Shown: positions 1 to 11,826 of the stretch, piece by piece
Numbering within the stretch: the first letter of the stretch is position 1
How the letters are laid out: each line of letters opens with the position of its first letter
Assembly (NCBI GenBank): GCA_036925085.1
Contig: JAUPFP010000018.1
Coordinates: forward strand, 3,171,885 to 3,235,884
Direction: 5' to 3'
DNA: 64,000 nucleotides
From: Brachycybe producta
Lineage: Eukaryota > Arthropoda > Diplopoda > Playtdesmida > Andrognathidae
Made by a program: the position numbers and the translations under genes
The notes under the pieces: model-generated
Told to the model about the DNA's origin: nothing
Database searches by the model: none
Seen by the model: only the letters and a program-made list of their open reading frames with translations

Positions 1-45
1 AAGGGCGGAGCCAACTTGTGTTCGTCCCGATTTCTAAATGCCTGT
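1..45. repeat. Partial Mutator-like MITE end
   Basis: These bases match the right terminal inverted repeat of the element at 33046-33251 (CTCCGCCC-type core, ending in TTTCTAAATGCCTGT). The rest of the copy lies left of the window. Confidence 0.7.
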
Positions 46-250
46 GTGTGAACTGCTACCAGCAGCTGCTTTCTCCAGCACGCTAGTGATTTTAACAGTG
101 GCTGGTGAAAGTTGAACATGTCCAACTTTAGCAGCTACCAGCTGGTCATGTGACTCCCCTTCCTGCTGCTACCAGCCAGTGTGAACCCTTTGTCGCTAGT
201 AGTGGCACCAGTGGGTAGTTGAAACTCCACTGCTTCTGTTCGTTGGTTGT
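46..250 (+). repeat. Truncated CACTAGGCTGG-family foldback element
   Basis: Matches the body of the elements at 60986-61408 and 62612-63048, with shared stretches such as CTGCTACCAGCAGCTGC and GAACATGTCCAACTTTAGC. The left end is missing, replaced by the MITE end at 1-45. CAGCTG (E-box-like) words are frequent. Confidence 0.65.
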
Positions 251-1380
251 TAGATTTTGTGTTTTTGCAAGACGGTGGTTATTGGATGACTCACGTCCTA
301 AACGTGACATCAGTTCGAAATTTAATTTATCATATTCCCGCTAGAGGCGCTGTTTCGAAAACGACGCCGCATATCTGTCGAACAGAACATTTCAGGAGTT
401 GCCAAAAGTCCAGGGGTTCAGGTAATAGTCTAAAGTTTAACTTCATCGATTTTCGAATGAAATTATTTTATCTCAAAAATAAGGTTTTAAACCAACAGAA
501 GATATTTCAGAACCAGGAGGAGGCCTCACTGGAGAAAACTCCTTTGCATGTATAATAATATCAGCAACATATCGTACTTGAGAAACCGTTCCATAAGCTA
601 AAAACCTTATGGCCAAGTTCTCTTCCACGCTCCTTTCGCTTAGTAAGGCTTACTTACAGCTTTTATGTATCTTTATAAAAAAAAAATAATATTTCTTTAT
701 CTTGGTGTATGTTTTGAAGGCACTTCCGGCCAACAGTCACCAAGATAAAGCACTTTTATACACACAAAAAAAAAACCTCCCTAACATTCTAAATGTTTCA
801 TATAAAGTGTCAAAACATATTTTTGAAATCATTACTATTGCGAATTGCACACAACACAAGACACCCCCAAAACCTAACACATATGGAAGTATATGAAAGC
901 GTATCTAAATCGATTGTGACGTTAATGGCAATTGCGGACAACATTCTTCTCAATTTCCATCCACCCCTTTATTGCTCAGATTCAGACTCACATTTATTTT
1001 CTCTCCTCTCAATTCCAAAAGAAAAGTAGCAACAAAAAAGCATATTTTTTTCCCTTCAAAGTAAATTCTCGTTTTACTCTTTTTTTTCCACATCCCCTTT
1101 TTTCCCCGATCTTTCAGTTCGTCTTTCTTACATCTGGTGGTTATGGTGGAGGATATAAAAAAAGGAAGGAAGGACAGAAGATAGGAAGAAGAGTCCTGAA
1201 CATCTCTTATTTTGGGGGGTCTAGATAGGAACTTCTAGAACTAGAAGGCCCAGGATAACGACACAGAAAAAAAAAACATTTTACAGAATCACTAGTCAGT
1301 TTTGCAAAATAACCACCCAGCATTGCTTGTGTCGCGTCTATAGCAGCCGTACAAAACATCAAAAAATGAATGGTTTTAAG
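251..1380. other. No gene seen; AT-rich non-coding
   Basis: Only short open frames without recognisable protein features are present. If the glypican call is right, this is probably intronic to that gene. Confidence 0.5.
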
Positions 1381-1936
1381 TTCGCACTAAGCTAGTGGTA
1401 GCACGCTGAACCACTGGTAGCAGCGAGAAGTTATACAACCGGCAGGTAGCTGCTAAAAAAAAGTTGGACACCAGCTGCTGTCAAAATCATTCGCCTACTG
1501 GTAAAAGCAGCCACTGGTCGTGGTTCCCACTAATGGCGCATTCACACTAGGTTGGTTGCTGCTGGATAGTTGTAGCCCTCTAGCAGCATCGTGTGAACTG
1601 CTACCAGCAGGCTAGTGATTTTAACAGCGGCTGGTGAAGTTGAACATGTCCAGTTACCAGCTACCAAGCTACCAGCTAGTCATGTGACTCCCTTCCTGCT
1701 GCTACCAGCATACCACCAGCTAGCGCGAACCCTCTGTCGCTAGTAGTGGCACTAGTGGGCAGTTGATACTCCACTGCTTGGGTTGGTTGTTAGATTTTTG
1801 CGTTTTTGCAAGGTGGTGATTGGACGACTTGTGTGCTGGACAAGTGTCAACTCATAGCAGCCGCTGCTTGCTGTAGCTGCTAATAGCCAGCAGCAACCGG
1901 CAGCTGGTAAACCAGCCTAGTCTGAATGTGCGTTAA
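1381..1936. repeat. CACTAGGCTGG-family foldback element, compound copy
   Basis: A full-length copy runs from GGCGCATTCACACTAGG (about 1535) to the inverted end CAGCCTAGTCTGAATG (about 1910-1936). It is preceded at 1381-1530 by an inverted fragment of the same family. The ends are inverted repeats rich in CTGCTGG and CCAGCAG. Confidence 0.7.
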
Positions 1937-2197
1937 GCTGCTATAGAGCTACAACCAGTAGCTGGTAAGGCTAGCTAATGTGACGCATACGCATTAATTC
2001 TGTTTACCAAATATTTTAGAATTTGAACAACCGAAACTAACTGTGTAAGTTCAGTTCCTGAGCACTTTTTAAACAGTTCAAACAACTTTGATGCGCTCGG
2101 TATTTGAACACCAAATAAAAAGCTTATGCTATAATCACTATAGTTATTGACCCCTTTCATTTCGTGCAAGTTGCATGATGGGTTTATTAGTAAGAAT

Positions 2198-2800
2198 TAA
2201 GCCCCTATCACAGTGGGAACTTTTGATAAAACTTTAATGCAATAAAACCATGCAACATCAATGTTTATAGTGCGATATGATATTTATATATACTAGTGTG
2301 AGCCTCGGTCTCATTGAGTTGAACGTGTTCAACTTCTGAGAGACTTTTCATGTAACTTTCTGACAAACAAACCAATCAGGCTGTTTGCCAGAAAATGACA
2401 AAAACATTGAATGAATTTCCAGTTTCATGACTTCCGGTTTATGAAATTCCTGTTAGCTGATCATCATAATGGCTTCCACAATGTGGACACAAACCAAGAG
2501 AGGGGGGGGGTGGAAAGTTATTTTACTTTTTAGCTGCATTTTACTAGATAATCCAGAATATAATTGAAATTTTAAAATTCAGGGGGAAAAAACGTTGATA
2601 AAAAGTAAAATGGCTTGTGGTACTGAACGAGATTCACCCCCCCCCCCCCTTGACACAAACAAAAGTTTTGAAAACTTGACTAGGTTGCATAGTGTGATAT
2701 AGAAGTTTATTACAAAGTTCTAGTTGCAATTCACATCACAAGCTTGCATTGCAAGTTGAATTGCATCAAACGTTTCAAGTGTGATAGGGGGGGGGGGGGG
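2198..2800. repeat. CCCCTATCAC-type MITE with long foldback
   Basis: Begins AGCCCCTATCAC and ends GTGTGATAGGGG followed by a G run (2787-2800). A second, inverted copy lies at 52536-53047, sharing for example the stretch with GACAAACAAACCAATCAGGC. It has no coding capacity. Confidence 0.6.
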
Positions 2801-3009
2801 CTTTTATTCTCCCCCAAGTTGTCCCACATAAGAAACCTTCCCACCACACTCAATTTTAACAAATAAAAAATCCAAAAGCATTCAAACACAAACAATATCA
2901 TCATATCATAAACAATCACGTTAAGACAAAAGACCACAATATACGATTTCTATTGTCAAAAATGCAAATAGCATTAAAAAACAAAACAAGAAGACCAAAT
3001 TCGAACATG

Positions 3010-3240
3010 AGACAGAAGAAGAAAAAAAAAGTAGACGTGGGACGAATCCGAAATCCTAAAAGATTCTCGAATCCTTCACATAAGAATCCTATATTAATTA
3101 TCATTAAGAAGATAATTTAATATTTCATTTACTTGTAAGAATAAAAAAGTGTGGCACTCAGGGCCGCCACAAGGTGATATTAATGATCCGGATAACCACC
3201 GAAATTGCAACAATCCGCCGGGGTTTTTTTTTGTTAGTGA
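3010..3240 (-). repeat. Family containing the GGATTCGAG motif, copy 1
   Basis: Inverted relative to copies at 17045-17280 and 46790-47100. Shared features are GGGACGAATCC, AGATTCTCGAATCCTTC and, in the 17-kb copy only, the CACAAGGTGATAT segment. In this copy the GGATTCGAG unit occurs about once; compare the expansion at 46895-47090. Confidence 0.6.
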
Positions 3241-4085
3241 ACGCTTCTATTGTCTGACGTCAATGAAGTTCAAACTAATTTTACCAAAGTTTTAACAGTT
3301 TTTTTTTTAGGTTAGGATTTCGAAAGACGAAAAAAAGCGGCGGAGATCGAGGTTTTGAATCTCGAATATTTTTCAAGATTCGCGGGATTCGAGGATTCGA
3401 ATGTCCCATCCCTTAAAAAAATAAAGCTATACGATGCTTATCTGCACACTTTTCGTTCAAACAAATTCCGTTAATAAAACACTTAAAAATCGATATTTTT
3501 ATGAAGACACACAAAAGTCAAAACGTTTTCTATATTCAGATATTAAATAGGATCAAATAATAACAATGCCAATATTTTTTGTTCTAAAAAGAATTTTCAT
3601 TGCGTACAGAGATCCCCATAAGCAACTAACTACCAGTGGGTAACACATGACGTCATCCCAACCCCCAATTCACCGTTACCCCCCCCCCCCCCCCCTCTCT
3701 CAAACCAGCAACTATCTTCTCATCAAAATTCTCTAGTATACAAGCACGCACGCGCACACAAACGCACACGCAACAAAGGAATTTTTTTCTCTATTCCCCT
3801 GGATTGAATTTGCTCTTTCTCATCCCAACACAACAACAAACAAAACACAAGACAACAACGGTAATACCTGGTAAACACGAATGCAAGTGAGTGTGTGTGT
3901 GTGTGAGCATGCTGCATGCTCACCAAGGGTGCATTTGAAAACGCACAGAAGTCCACAATCGCTATATGAAATTGTTTTAGGAGGACTATCATATCGCTCC
4001 CCTTCCCCCCCCCCCCACCTCCTCCCCAACGAATGGCCGCACAGCCAAACTAGCCTCATTTGTAAGAGCAATAATAAGGGGTGTA
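3241..4085. other. No gene; simple-sequence rich
   Basis: Contains a run of about 17 C near 3679-3695, a short (GT)n near 3890-3904 and a second C run near 4006-4017. No credible coding exon was seen. Confidence 0.5.
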
Positions 4086-4089
4086 TTCT

Positions 4090-4440
4090 TTAGAGGTTAC
4101 CATCGCAAAATTACTTCTTAGAATCACCGCAAAGAGCGCTAGCATCATTTTTCTATTGCGCCCATAGACACAATGTTAAAGAAATATTAATTTTTCATAT
4201 ACACAGTCGCGACAATAATATGTTTTATTTTTCATATTTAAAGTTGTCCAATATTAAGTTTTCAAAGTGCAATGTGCACTTTAAATTTATGTTGATCGAG
4301 TGATAGAATGACAAAAAATTGGTAAGTGCAGTTCTATTTTTAAAAACTATTTCAAAATCGCGAATTTTTAAGTCTTATGTTAAACTATATTGTTTGTTTG
4401 CATCCCCATACTTTGAGCAGCGCTCATGTCCGTATTCCGT
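4090..4440 (+). repeat. Interspersed repeat (TTGTCCAATATTAAG family), copy 1
   Basis: Shares long stretches (e.g. GATCGAGTGATAGAATGACA) with 38115-38365 in the same orientation and 53060-53380 inverted. It is about 350 bp long and non-coding. Confidence 0.65.
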
Positions 4441-4874
4441 AAGTGCTGACGTTGTTAAAAGCTAACAACCTCTACAAGGTTCACATCAAATACAATGAGT
4501 ATGAGTCCTCAAATGCACCCAGAGTGTAATTAATGACCCACGGTTGCCATTGACAACCATTGATAAAGAAGAAGCAGAAAACAACTCCACAAGCTTAACC
4601 TGATCGATCACTTCCTTCTGGTTATGGATGACAGAACCAAAAAAATCTTCCCCTAATTCCCCCCCCCCCCCCCGCAATTCATTCCGACACCATTTTCTTT
4701 CTGTTCCCTTCATTCTATTCTGTCTAAAATTTCTAAAAAAAAAAAAGCAGAAGAACACAATAATGCACAACTATTTGCATAACTATCCTGAAAAAAATAA
4801 AAATTATTTTGCTACAAAACGTTCCTCTCCCCCGTTTGAACAATAATATTTGCAGATACTAAAAGTCTGTACCT

Positions 4875-5108
4875 TTAAGCTGCTTGCCCACTAGGTCGGT
4901 GACGCAGCTCAGCGCGACGCGGAGAAAAAAAAAAAAAAAAAAAAAAACCCTCACAAACAAAACGCATGTAAATGAAGTTCCGACCTTTTAGGGCGAAAGC
5001 GCGGCGCGGCACCGCTCTGGAGAAAGTCTGGAACTTCTTGATAGTTGCTCGCCCATTAGGTCGGTGCCGCGCTGCGACACTGACCTAGTGGGCGGGCAAG
5101 CAGCTTAA
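4875..5108. repeat. Short MITE with about 30-bp terminal inverted repeats
   Basis: The ends TTAAGCTGCTTGCCCACTAG and its inverse near 5080-5108 (CTAGTGGGCGGGCAAGCAGC) form inverted repeats. Both termini read TTAA, compatible with TTAA-targeting elements. A run of about 22 A lies inside. Confidence 0.65.
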
Positions 5109-5549
5109 GACATTCATGCAGGAACCGACCACGGAATCCATTCCATTTCACCAAGTCATTGCATTGCACACAAAAACGTACCAGTCATGTGTGACGTCAC
5201 CTACAGTCTTAAATATAAACCCTGGGGTATAATAATGATATCTGTATTCAGTATAATATATGATGTCATCACCTTCTGAGTTCTGAGGATTGATCCCAGA
5301 ACGCCCATCACTGACTGAGATTTGAGACGAACTCAATTCTAACGGAATACATGACTAATACCTTGTACATACATGTGTTAAATGAATTAAAATTAAATGT
5401 ATTTAGGTGAATTATACGGAATCCAGTTAAGGACATGAAACAAATAAAAATTGACTTTTAATTACTAATATTTTAAAATTGAAATACTAAATCAATATTT
5501 TGTCAAAAGTTTCTATATTATATTTAAGTATTAACTCAATATTTTCAGA
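5109..5549. other. No gene seen
   Basis: AT-rich sequence without recognisable coding or repeat structure. Confidence 0.4.
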
Positions 5550-5945
5550 CTAGTGGTGTAACCTGTCATAAAGGACGGGAGCAACATTCACACTCAATTG
5601 TGCTCAGCATTAGAATTTCTTTTCCTCTGCCCTTTTATGACGTCAGACCAAACAAACCAATTAGAAATTGATGACGTTCATAAAATGGCGGAGCAAAAGA
5701 AATTCTAATGCTGGGCACAATTGCCCATGATAGGTTCTAGTTTAATTTTGCTACTATTATCCCCTCCCCTTTTTATATTTGAAAGAGATGTGCGCATGCG
5801 CGTCGTTTGTTCCTTTTTTACTCCTTTCATTTCAATTTCAGTTTCCCCCTCCACCTTTTTTCTCCCTCCACGTTTCTCTCTTTCTCTCCCCCTCTACACT
5901 TTCCAACGTTTTCCCCTCTCAAATTTAATATCATAAGGTTCTTGG
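5550..5945 (-). mobile_element. Helitron-like non-autonomous element, interrupted copy
   Basis: Starts (as the inverse of the 3' end) with CTAGTGGTGTAACCTGTCAT and carries the family's ATGCGCGTCGTTTGTTCC and pyrimidine-rich body. It is interrupted at about 5596-5722 by another palindromic MITE, and the hairpin is mutated. It is the oldest-looking member of the family here. Confidence 0.5.
5596..5722. repeat. Palindromic MITE nested in a Helitron-like copy
   Basis: The arms AGCATTAGAATTTCTTTT and AAAAGAAATTCTAATGCT are inverted repeats around a core with GACGTCAGACC and AACCAATTAG. Related cores occur at 7632-7765 and 11395-11470. Confidence 0.6.
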
Positions 5946-6056
5946 ATGTTGAGAGCACAACACAATCTTGACCTTGTCCTTGTTTGCATAGCGTTACTGA
6001 GGGAAGGAAGCAAGGAGACAAAGTAGACGGGGCTTAATATTATTATATATATAATA

Positions 6057-6066
6057 TCCCAGATCT

Positions 6067-6126
<60 letters not shown>

Positions 6127-6367
6127 AGTAACAAAACCATTGAAGCACGTCGGAATTTATATAAATTTGAATGAACCGTTTTTTTTCTCAAGGTCAACTA
6201 TATGTTGAACTCTTCCTTTGGAAAGTGTAGAAGGGGAGAGAGAGAAAAAAGTGGGAGGGGGTGACTGAAATTGAAATGAAAGGAGTAAAAAAAGGAAAAA
6301 ACGACACGCATGCGCACGATTGCCTGTGAATTTTGCTCCCGTCATTTATAACGGGTTACCCCACTAG
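6057..6367 (+). mobile_element. Helitron-like non-autonomous element (copy A)
   Basis: Runs from TCCCAGATC (after an AT-rich stretch ending in A) to a hairpin CCCGTCATTTATAACGGG followed by TTACCCCACTAG and a host T. A stem-loop about 10 nt before a terminal CTRR, with A/T flanks, is the known Helitron 3' signature. It contains a (GT)n microsatellite at 6071-6125. Confidence 0.6.
6071..6125. repeat. (GT)n microsatellite
   Basis: About 27 uninterrupted GT units within the Helitron-like element. Other family copies carry shorter GT/CA tracts at the same place, so the tract belongs to the element. Confidence 0.95.
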
Positions 6368-6379
6368 TATATATATAAT

Positions 6380-7625
6380 TATTAACTGAATAAATTGAAT
6401 TGGATATATTTGTCTGTCACATGGCTCTGTAGAACACGTTTATTATTTAAATGCATTTAAATTATCAGGTGTGTACTAGGTCCAGGCCTTTGAGTTTGAC
6501 ATGCTTGGTCTAAGGTGACACAGTGACAACAATGCTGGTATCAATTTGAGAAAGCTTGGTGTTTTCGAATACACCAGTGTGTAAGCCCTACTAGTAGCCA
6601 CTCACTTTCTCTATATTGAGTTTTTTCTTCTTCTCTCTATTCAAAGGACAGAAAGAGAGAGAGACCTAACTGTCTTCGTCCCTGAGCCACCTAACTTTCT
6701 AGAAAGAAGTTCATAATATCGGTTCCGAACGTGACAAAACATAACTGTAACCATTGCCAAACCTTCTTTAAATAAACACCTACAAACGATGGTTTAGGGT
6801 CATGTTTACTTTAAACAAGACGAAAACCTTTTTTATGCAAATAAAAGAATTCAAAAATGTGCTTAAATCTATTCAGCTATTCTTTATTTATAGCCAAAGC
6901 ACAATTAATTAGACGAACGAGGCAATTTATAGTCAAAAATCACCAGAAGCAAATAACAGAAAATGCACAATTACAGCAATTCCGTTATGTAAATTTGTTT
7001 ACATCGAAAAATGTGCATTTGAACGAAATACGAATCCATAAGGTCACCAAAATGGCTGACAATATCAACAAAATTACAATCCTCAACAATATTTTTTTAA
7101 AAAAAAAAAACACGAACACAAACAAAAAACCAGTTCGAAAAAAAATGTTTTCAAATTTCTTTACTTGAAGAAATAAAACGTTTCGCTCGATTTGGGTCAA
7201 TTTGGACATCTCTTTCAAAGATGATTGGAAGGAGGGGGAGAGAAATAATCCCTTACATGTTTAGAATCTTTTCCTCAAGAATTACTTGAAATATCTCAAG
7301 ATGATCCTGGCCTCAATCGAACTTTTTAATGAGGAATTCTGGATGTTAGATAGCTTTATATACAGAAACAATTTTTGGCTTATCAATCAATCCTTTGGGT
7401 TTCTTTTGAAGGCTTGTGTGTGAGCTGCGGATATTTTTTTATTCTAATTGCTCATCTTCCAATCATAGAAAAGCATTACAATTTGATGTGTAGAAAGAAA
7501 CCTTCCTCGTTCTACCTTTCCCGTCCGTGTCCAAGGATTGACAAGCCAGAATTAACCGTCCGTCCGTCTGTGTCTGTCCCCAGGTTTAAGATTTTAAACA
7601 TACAATTCTGCCTCACAGGCAAGGT
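6380..7625. other. No gene seen; AT-rich
   Basis: No coding exon or tandem structure recognised. Short frames near 6857-7218 are low-complexity. Confidence 0.4.
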
Positions 7626-7631
7626 GCTCAG

Positions 7632-7765
7632 AAAGATGCAGTCGTTTGCCCCGCCCTTTTATAAGCGTCAGACCAAAAGTCAACCGATTAGAAATGGAAA
7701 AGGGCGGAGCATGTGACATCAGACCAAATAATAAATCAATTAGAAGCTGCCGTTCCTCAAAAGGG
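7632..7765. repeat. Palindromic MITE (TCGTTTGCCCCGCCC family)
   Basis: The arms CAGTCGTTTGCCCCGCCC and GGGCGGGGCAAACGACTG are inverted repeats around an ACCAATTAGAA-like core. Relatives lie at 11395-11470 and 41065-41155. Confidence 0.65.
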
Positions 7766-7804
7766 GCGGGGCAAACGACTGTATTGTGCTGTACACACTT
7801 ACCT

Positions 7805-8440
7805 GTCATCTACCTCATCCTAAAAAGAAGCTCGTGACGTCACCAGGAATGACGAAAAATTTCGGATTGTGTCATTTTGTCTGACAAGGAGAAATAACAA
7901 ATGAAAATAATTCAAAAAACTTGGTTGAAATTGTTGAAAATATCTGAACATTATTACTCCTTCTCCATCAGACTCAATGAGACGTCGCACTGTCATGACA
8001 GGCAACTATCACGTTACTTCAAGACGTGTAGACAGTTGCTATCGTGACAGTGAACTATCGCAACTTTCATCACAGATACTCTCATGAGAGAACTATCGCC
8101 GAGTAAACGAGGCTTAACGTGTAGTTGTCTGTCATGACAGTGTGACGTCTACTTCACAGATATCATTGAGTCAACAACAGTGTTGCCCTCTCTCTCCCTC
8201 CAGAAGCCAAATTTCCCTACAAAGTGGATATTTCCCTACAAGCGGTGGTCACACAACAACTATTACTATCGCGACAGTACTATCAACTATCTCTAGTCAA
8301 ACGAGATAGTGTGATAGTGCTATCGCAACAATCTGATAGTGACCTATCATGTGGTCTTCACGATGATAGTTCTCGCGATAGTTGCTCTCATGACAGCAGC
8401 AACTATCGTGAAAACGGGGCTTTAGGATGAGGCAGGTATA
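7805..8440. repeat. Foldback element packed with CTATCGCGACAG-like words
   Basis: Flanked by CCTCATCCTAAA (about 7811) and TTTAGGATGAGG (about 8423), which are inverted repeats. The interior holds about nine variants of AACTATCGYGACAG in both orientations plus CATGACAG words. Small open frames here are by-products of the repeat. Confidence 0.6.
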
Positions 8441-8983
8441 AACGGAAACACACAACGAATAAAGAGAGCTAGGAGGACTCGGGACCTAAAAATCGTCAGA
8501 ATTCAACCAGTAAAATAAGGAAGTTGTCCGACCCTCTTCGAAACTCCACCCGCAATTTTCGAACAATTTAAAAATAAATTTGGAGAATGAAGTTTTCATT
8601 TTAATGATCTGTTTCCCGGACGATCACTTAGCCTCCCCCCAACCATAACCATTATATTATTATCATTACATTGGGCCCTATTATTACTTTGCTAGTAATC
8701 GGCCGGAGACATTTGTATATATATAAATTATACAACATCCAGAAAAGAATTGAACCGGGGACGAAAATCCTTTAAAAAAAAACAAAAATAATAAAATTCA
8801 TTATTTCGTTTTTGTGTCATCCTGTGTATTCGCAGCCTTACAGAACATTCCTTACCGCGACATTTAGAAACAACATTTAAACTTGAAATTCTTAAAAAAC
8901 TAGAATAAATCAGTAGAACAAATTTTTTTTTAAAATTTAAATCACAATTAAAAAATATAAAAAAGAACCCAATTTTACAGCTT

Positions 8984-9312
8984 TTATGCCTTTTGTTTCC
9001 ATTGGAGCGAAAATTTGAACTTTTTTAAGAAACGTTGTTCCCACCTATGATAGTGAATAGACCGGGAAGCCACGTGTGTTCCATTTTTCATCAGTTGAAA
9101 TTTTCAAAAAAGTTCAAATTTTCACCCCCAATGAAAACAAGGCCTTAACAACATCAGTTGCAATCCACCAATTTCCACCTTGGTTTCCACGGGGGTGAAA
9201 ATTTCAACTTTTTGATAATTCCAACTGGTGACGGTCACGTTTGTTCTATTTTTCACCAGTTGAAATTTTCAAAAAAGTTCAAATTTTGAACCCAATGGAA
9301 ACAAGGCCTTTA
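8984..9312. repeat. Two adjacent palindromic elements (GTTTCCATTGGAGCGAAAA family)
   Basis: Two units (about 8984-9150 and 9175-9312) each fold on inverted repeats such as GAAAATTTCAACT and AGTTGAAATTTTC, and both end near AAGGCCTT. A third copy lies at 40776-40905. Confidence 0.6.
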
Positions 9313-9319
9313 AGTTTTT

Positions 9320-10080
9320 TTTAAAGACATCAAAATAACAAACACTCTTATAACTAGTTCACACACCGTTAAGTTAAATATATATAACTAATTAAAGCCC
9401 AAGTTATGTTCGTTTTTATCAGACTAAAATGACAAAATATTAAAGTTGACACCAACTCCTCTGACGTCACAAGCTTCTTCTCACGATGAGAGACAGGTGT
9501 ATTTCACGATGTTCCACATAAATAATACCCCTTGTAATTTTCTAAAAATTTTCTCTTAATTTTCCTCCTGAAAGACAGCATTTATAATCAAAGAGTTCGA
9601 AAATCAGCTGTTCATAAATAACCTTTTAACACCGTGTAATTTCAACTAAAGGTTTCAAACGTTAATAATAAAGATTAATTAAATATTTTCTCTTAAATCC
9701 CGATAACTACAATAATTTACGATTCCATTCTCAGCATTTATTTCATAGAAAACACGTGCGTGACGTCATTAAAACCACCAAAAAGTTCTAATTAAAACCC
9801 ACACATCCGGTGTAACTTCCGCTTCTTCTATCTTTATTAGCTCCGACCTTAAACTCCGCCTCCTTTCCTCACATTCCTTTGATTGATTGACATTATTTTT
9901 TTTTTTCCGAGAGTGAGTGAGAGAGGTTAGTGACCTCCCCCCTACCACCCACTCCGTCTTCAACGTGTGTAAATATTAATTAAGCCACGCCCACCCCTCC
10001 TTAAACAACCAATGAAAATACATTTAAAAAAAACAACGTGAAACGATGAGGACAAGAAGGGACTCGAATAAGGAATGTGT
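9320..10080. other. Probable start of glypican intron 1; nothing else seen
   Basis: Lies downstream of the glypican exon 1 donor. No second glypican exon (with its CPQ/TCC-type cysteines) was recognised. Confidence 0.4.
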
Positions 10081-10105
10081 CTCTCTCTCTCTCTCTCTCT
10101 CTCTC
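10081..10105. repeat. (CT)n microsatellite
   Basis: Twelve CT units, 38 bp inside the intron from the glypican exon 1 donor. Confidence 0.95.
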
Positions 10106-10143
10106 GTTTGTCAAATATTAAATTAAAGCAACTTTCTTCTTAC

Positions 10144-10381
10144 CTGAAATTGGTTTCGGTGGCACAGATTTGAATCCCTTTTCGTTGTAAGCGTAACGCA
10201 CATTATTACAACCGAGATCAGCAGCCAAAGTTTGATCGAACCTTAAATTGAGGCCCAATAAAACTAGAAAAAGAAACATCGGAGGAGCCACAACAAAGAA
10301 ACGATCGAAAACGCAGAAGACACTTCTCTTCCTCCTCATTCCACAACTACTAACACTGTTATTACTATTCCAACCGATCAT
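10144..10381 (-). CDS. Glypican, first coding exon (partial gene)
   Basis: Glypicans are GPI-anchored heparan sulfate proteoglycans that modulate Wnt, Hedgehog, FGF and BMP signalling at the cell surface. The exon encodes about 79 residues. A hydrophobic signal segment (MFLFLVLLGLNLRF) with a likely cleavage after DQTLA is followed by DLGCNNVRYAYNEKGF and SVPPKPISG. The pattern Cys-x-x-Val-Arg-x-Ala-Tyr-x-x-Lys-Gly-Phe and the later I-x-G match the mature N-terminus of glypicans, closest to the GPC4/GPC6/dally-like group as I recall it. The exon ends in a consensus donor (G|GTAAGA, phase 1). The start may be the Met at 10381 (A at -3), the one at 10339 or the one at 10279, which sits right before the hydrophobic core. 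Later exons are not recognised in this window. It lies head-to-tail behind the collagen IV gene. Confidence 0.75.
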
Positions 10382-11190
10382 TGTGTGACGATAATAATAA
10401 TAATAATAATATATTAAAAACCAAAACTTAAAAACCGTAGTCGTCTTAAAACCTTTCGAGTCTTATCAAATATTTTTGTTCTTTTGGTCGAAATTATACT
10501 CTTTTCGTTTCAATAAATTGCTACTCACGATTATATACGATTAAAAACTGTAGTTTGCCGTTTACGTAGTCCATTGTTTCCATTAAGGTACAGCGGAAAA
10601 TGAAAACTTAAACTAAAACAAATCGATTTCAGCCATTAAAAATCAAGGGGGGGAAAAAAACCAACAAACACTAAACACACGACCGTAGAAGGCAGAATAA
10701 CGACACCAAATGAACCAGATTCCATTCAGCAGTTTGTCAATACTATTGTAGCCTCTATCACAGGTGTCTTACTGAAGAAGACCAATAGAAAAGCAAACTT
10801 CTCTTTCTCAAATCAACGAAAGAAAACGAGCCTTACAGCGAGAACATATTTTTTTAAAATTACGACGCTTTTTCTAAAAGCTATTCTATTTTTTTTTTTT
10901 GAGGGGGGGGGGGGGGCGGTCGTTCTCGATAGCTTTGGTCAATTTCAATTTAACCAATAGGAATGCAGTACTTTTTCCCCCTCCATAAAAGTAGCTGTGA
11001 ACGTTAGTAAAAAAAAAAAAAGCTGTGAATACCAGGATAAATAAAATAATAATTAATTAATAATATATCGGCAATTAGATTGTGTTTACCTAACTTGTTA
11101 TGTGAGTATAGGGAGCGCAGCCCACCCAGAATGTAAAAAAAATAATGAAATATTATTAAGTTGAAATGTACATCTGGCAACACTGCAAAC
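10382..11190 (-). promoter_or_regulatory. Presumed 5' flank/UTR of the glypican gene
   Basis: Upstream of the glypican start; a (TAA)n-like stretch (10388-10412) is immediately adjacent. No clear TATA box or initiator could be assigned, so this is only positional. A G run sits near 10903-10917. Confidence 0.3.
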
Positions 11191-11199
11191 GAAAAGCGG

Positions 11200-11345
11200 C
11201 TTTAGTATTCTGCTCTAGAATACTATTGATTCTGAAGAGCGGGTTTTATATGCTGCAAAAAAAAAATATAATATTGAGTTCCTATTGGCCACATTCAAAT
11301 TGGCCAAAGCTATCGGTAAAGAATTTCTAATATTTCTTTGACACT
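11200..11345. repeat. Interspersed repeat, uninterrupted copy of a hAT target
   Basis: The reverse complement (GCAGCATATAAAACCCGC..., AATCAATAGTATT..., GAATACTAAAGC...) matches sequence on both sides of the hAT element at 45683-46547. This copy therefore shows the pre-insertion site, near 11211-11218. Confidence 0.7.
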
Positions 11346-11394
11346 CAGATGGCGGTACTGTGCTGTTGCAAATTTACTATCATACAATCATATA

Positions 11395-11470
11395 CAGCAT
11401 GATCAGACCAAGTAACAAACCAATTAGAAATTTATGGTGCTCATAAAAGGGAGGGGCAAACGACATTTTA
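11395..11470. repeat. Fragment of the TCGTTTGCCCC/ACCAATTAG palindromic family
   Basis: Contains GATCAGACCAAGTAACAAAC, AACCAATTAGAAATT and AGGGGCAAACGAC, as in the element at 7632-7765. Confidence 0.5.
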
Positions 11471-11826
11471 CTGCTGTGCTGAACTGCCTGTGTATAGTGC
11501 ACAGGCATCTCTGCCCAGCAGTAAAATTTTGTTACCCGAGTTGCCATATGGCCAGCCCGCTGCCTGCCTCTGCTTGACAGGAAAAGCTCTTTTGAATGTT
11601 CTAGTCTCCAACGTTAGGCCTGAAATTTGCAACACAAAAAGAACATGTTATATTATACATTTTGTGCTAGGCAGAAATTGTTTTCTTAAACAGGTAAAAA
11701 TTAATAAAAATTAAAAACTGAAAAATGACAGTTTCATAAATTATAGATGCACTAATATAATGAACATTTGGCTTTTATTAATTATTGTGACAAAATAACA
11801 TGCTAACCACAGCAGTAACATTAAAA

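Noticed and set aside
5894..6197. Minus-strand frames encoding poly(His-Thr)
   Set aside because: Translation of the (GT)n microsatellite inside a Helitron-like copy.
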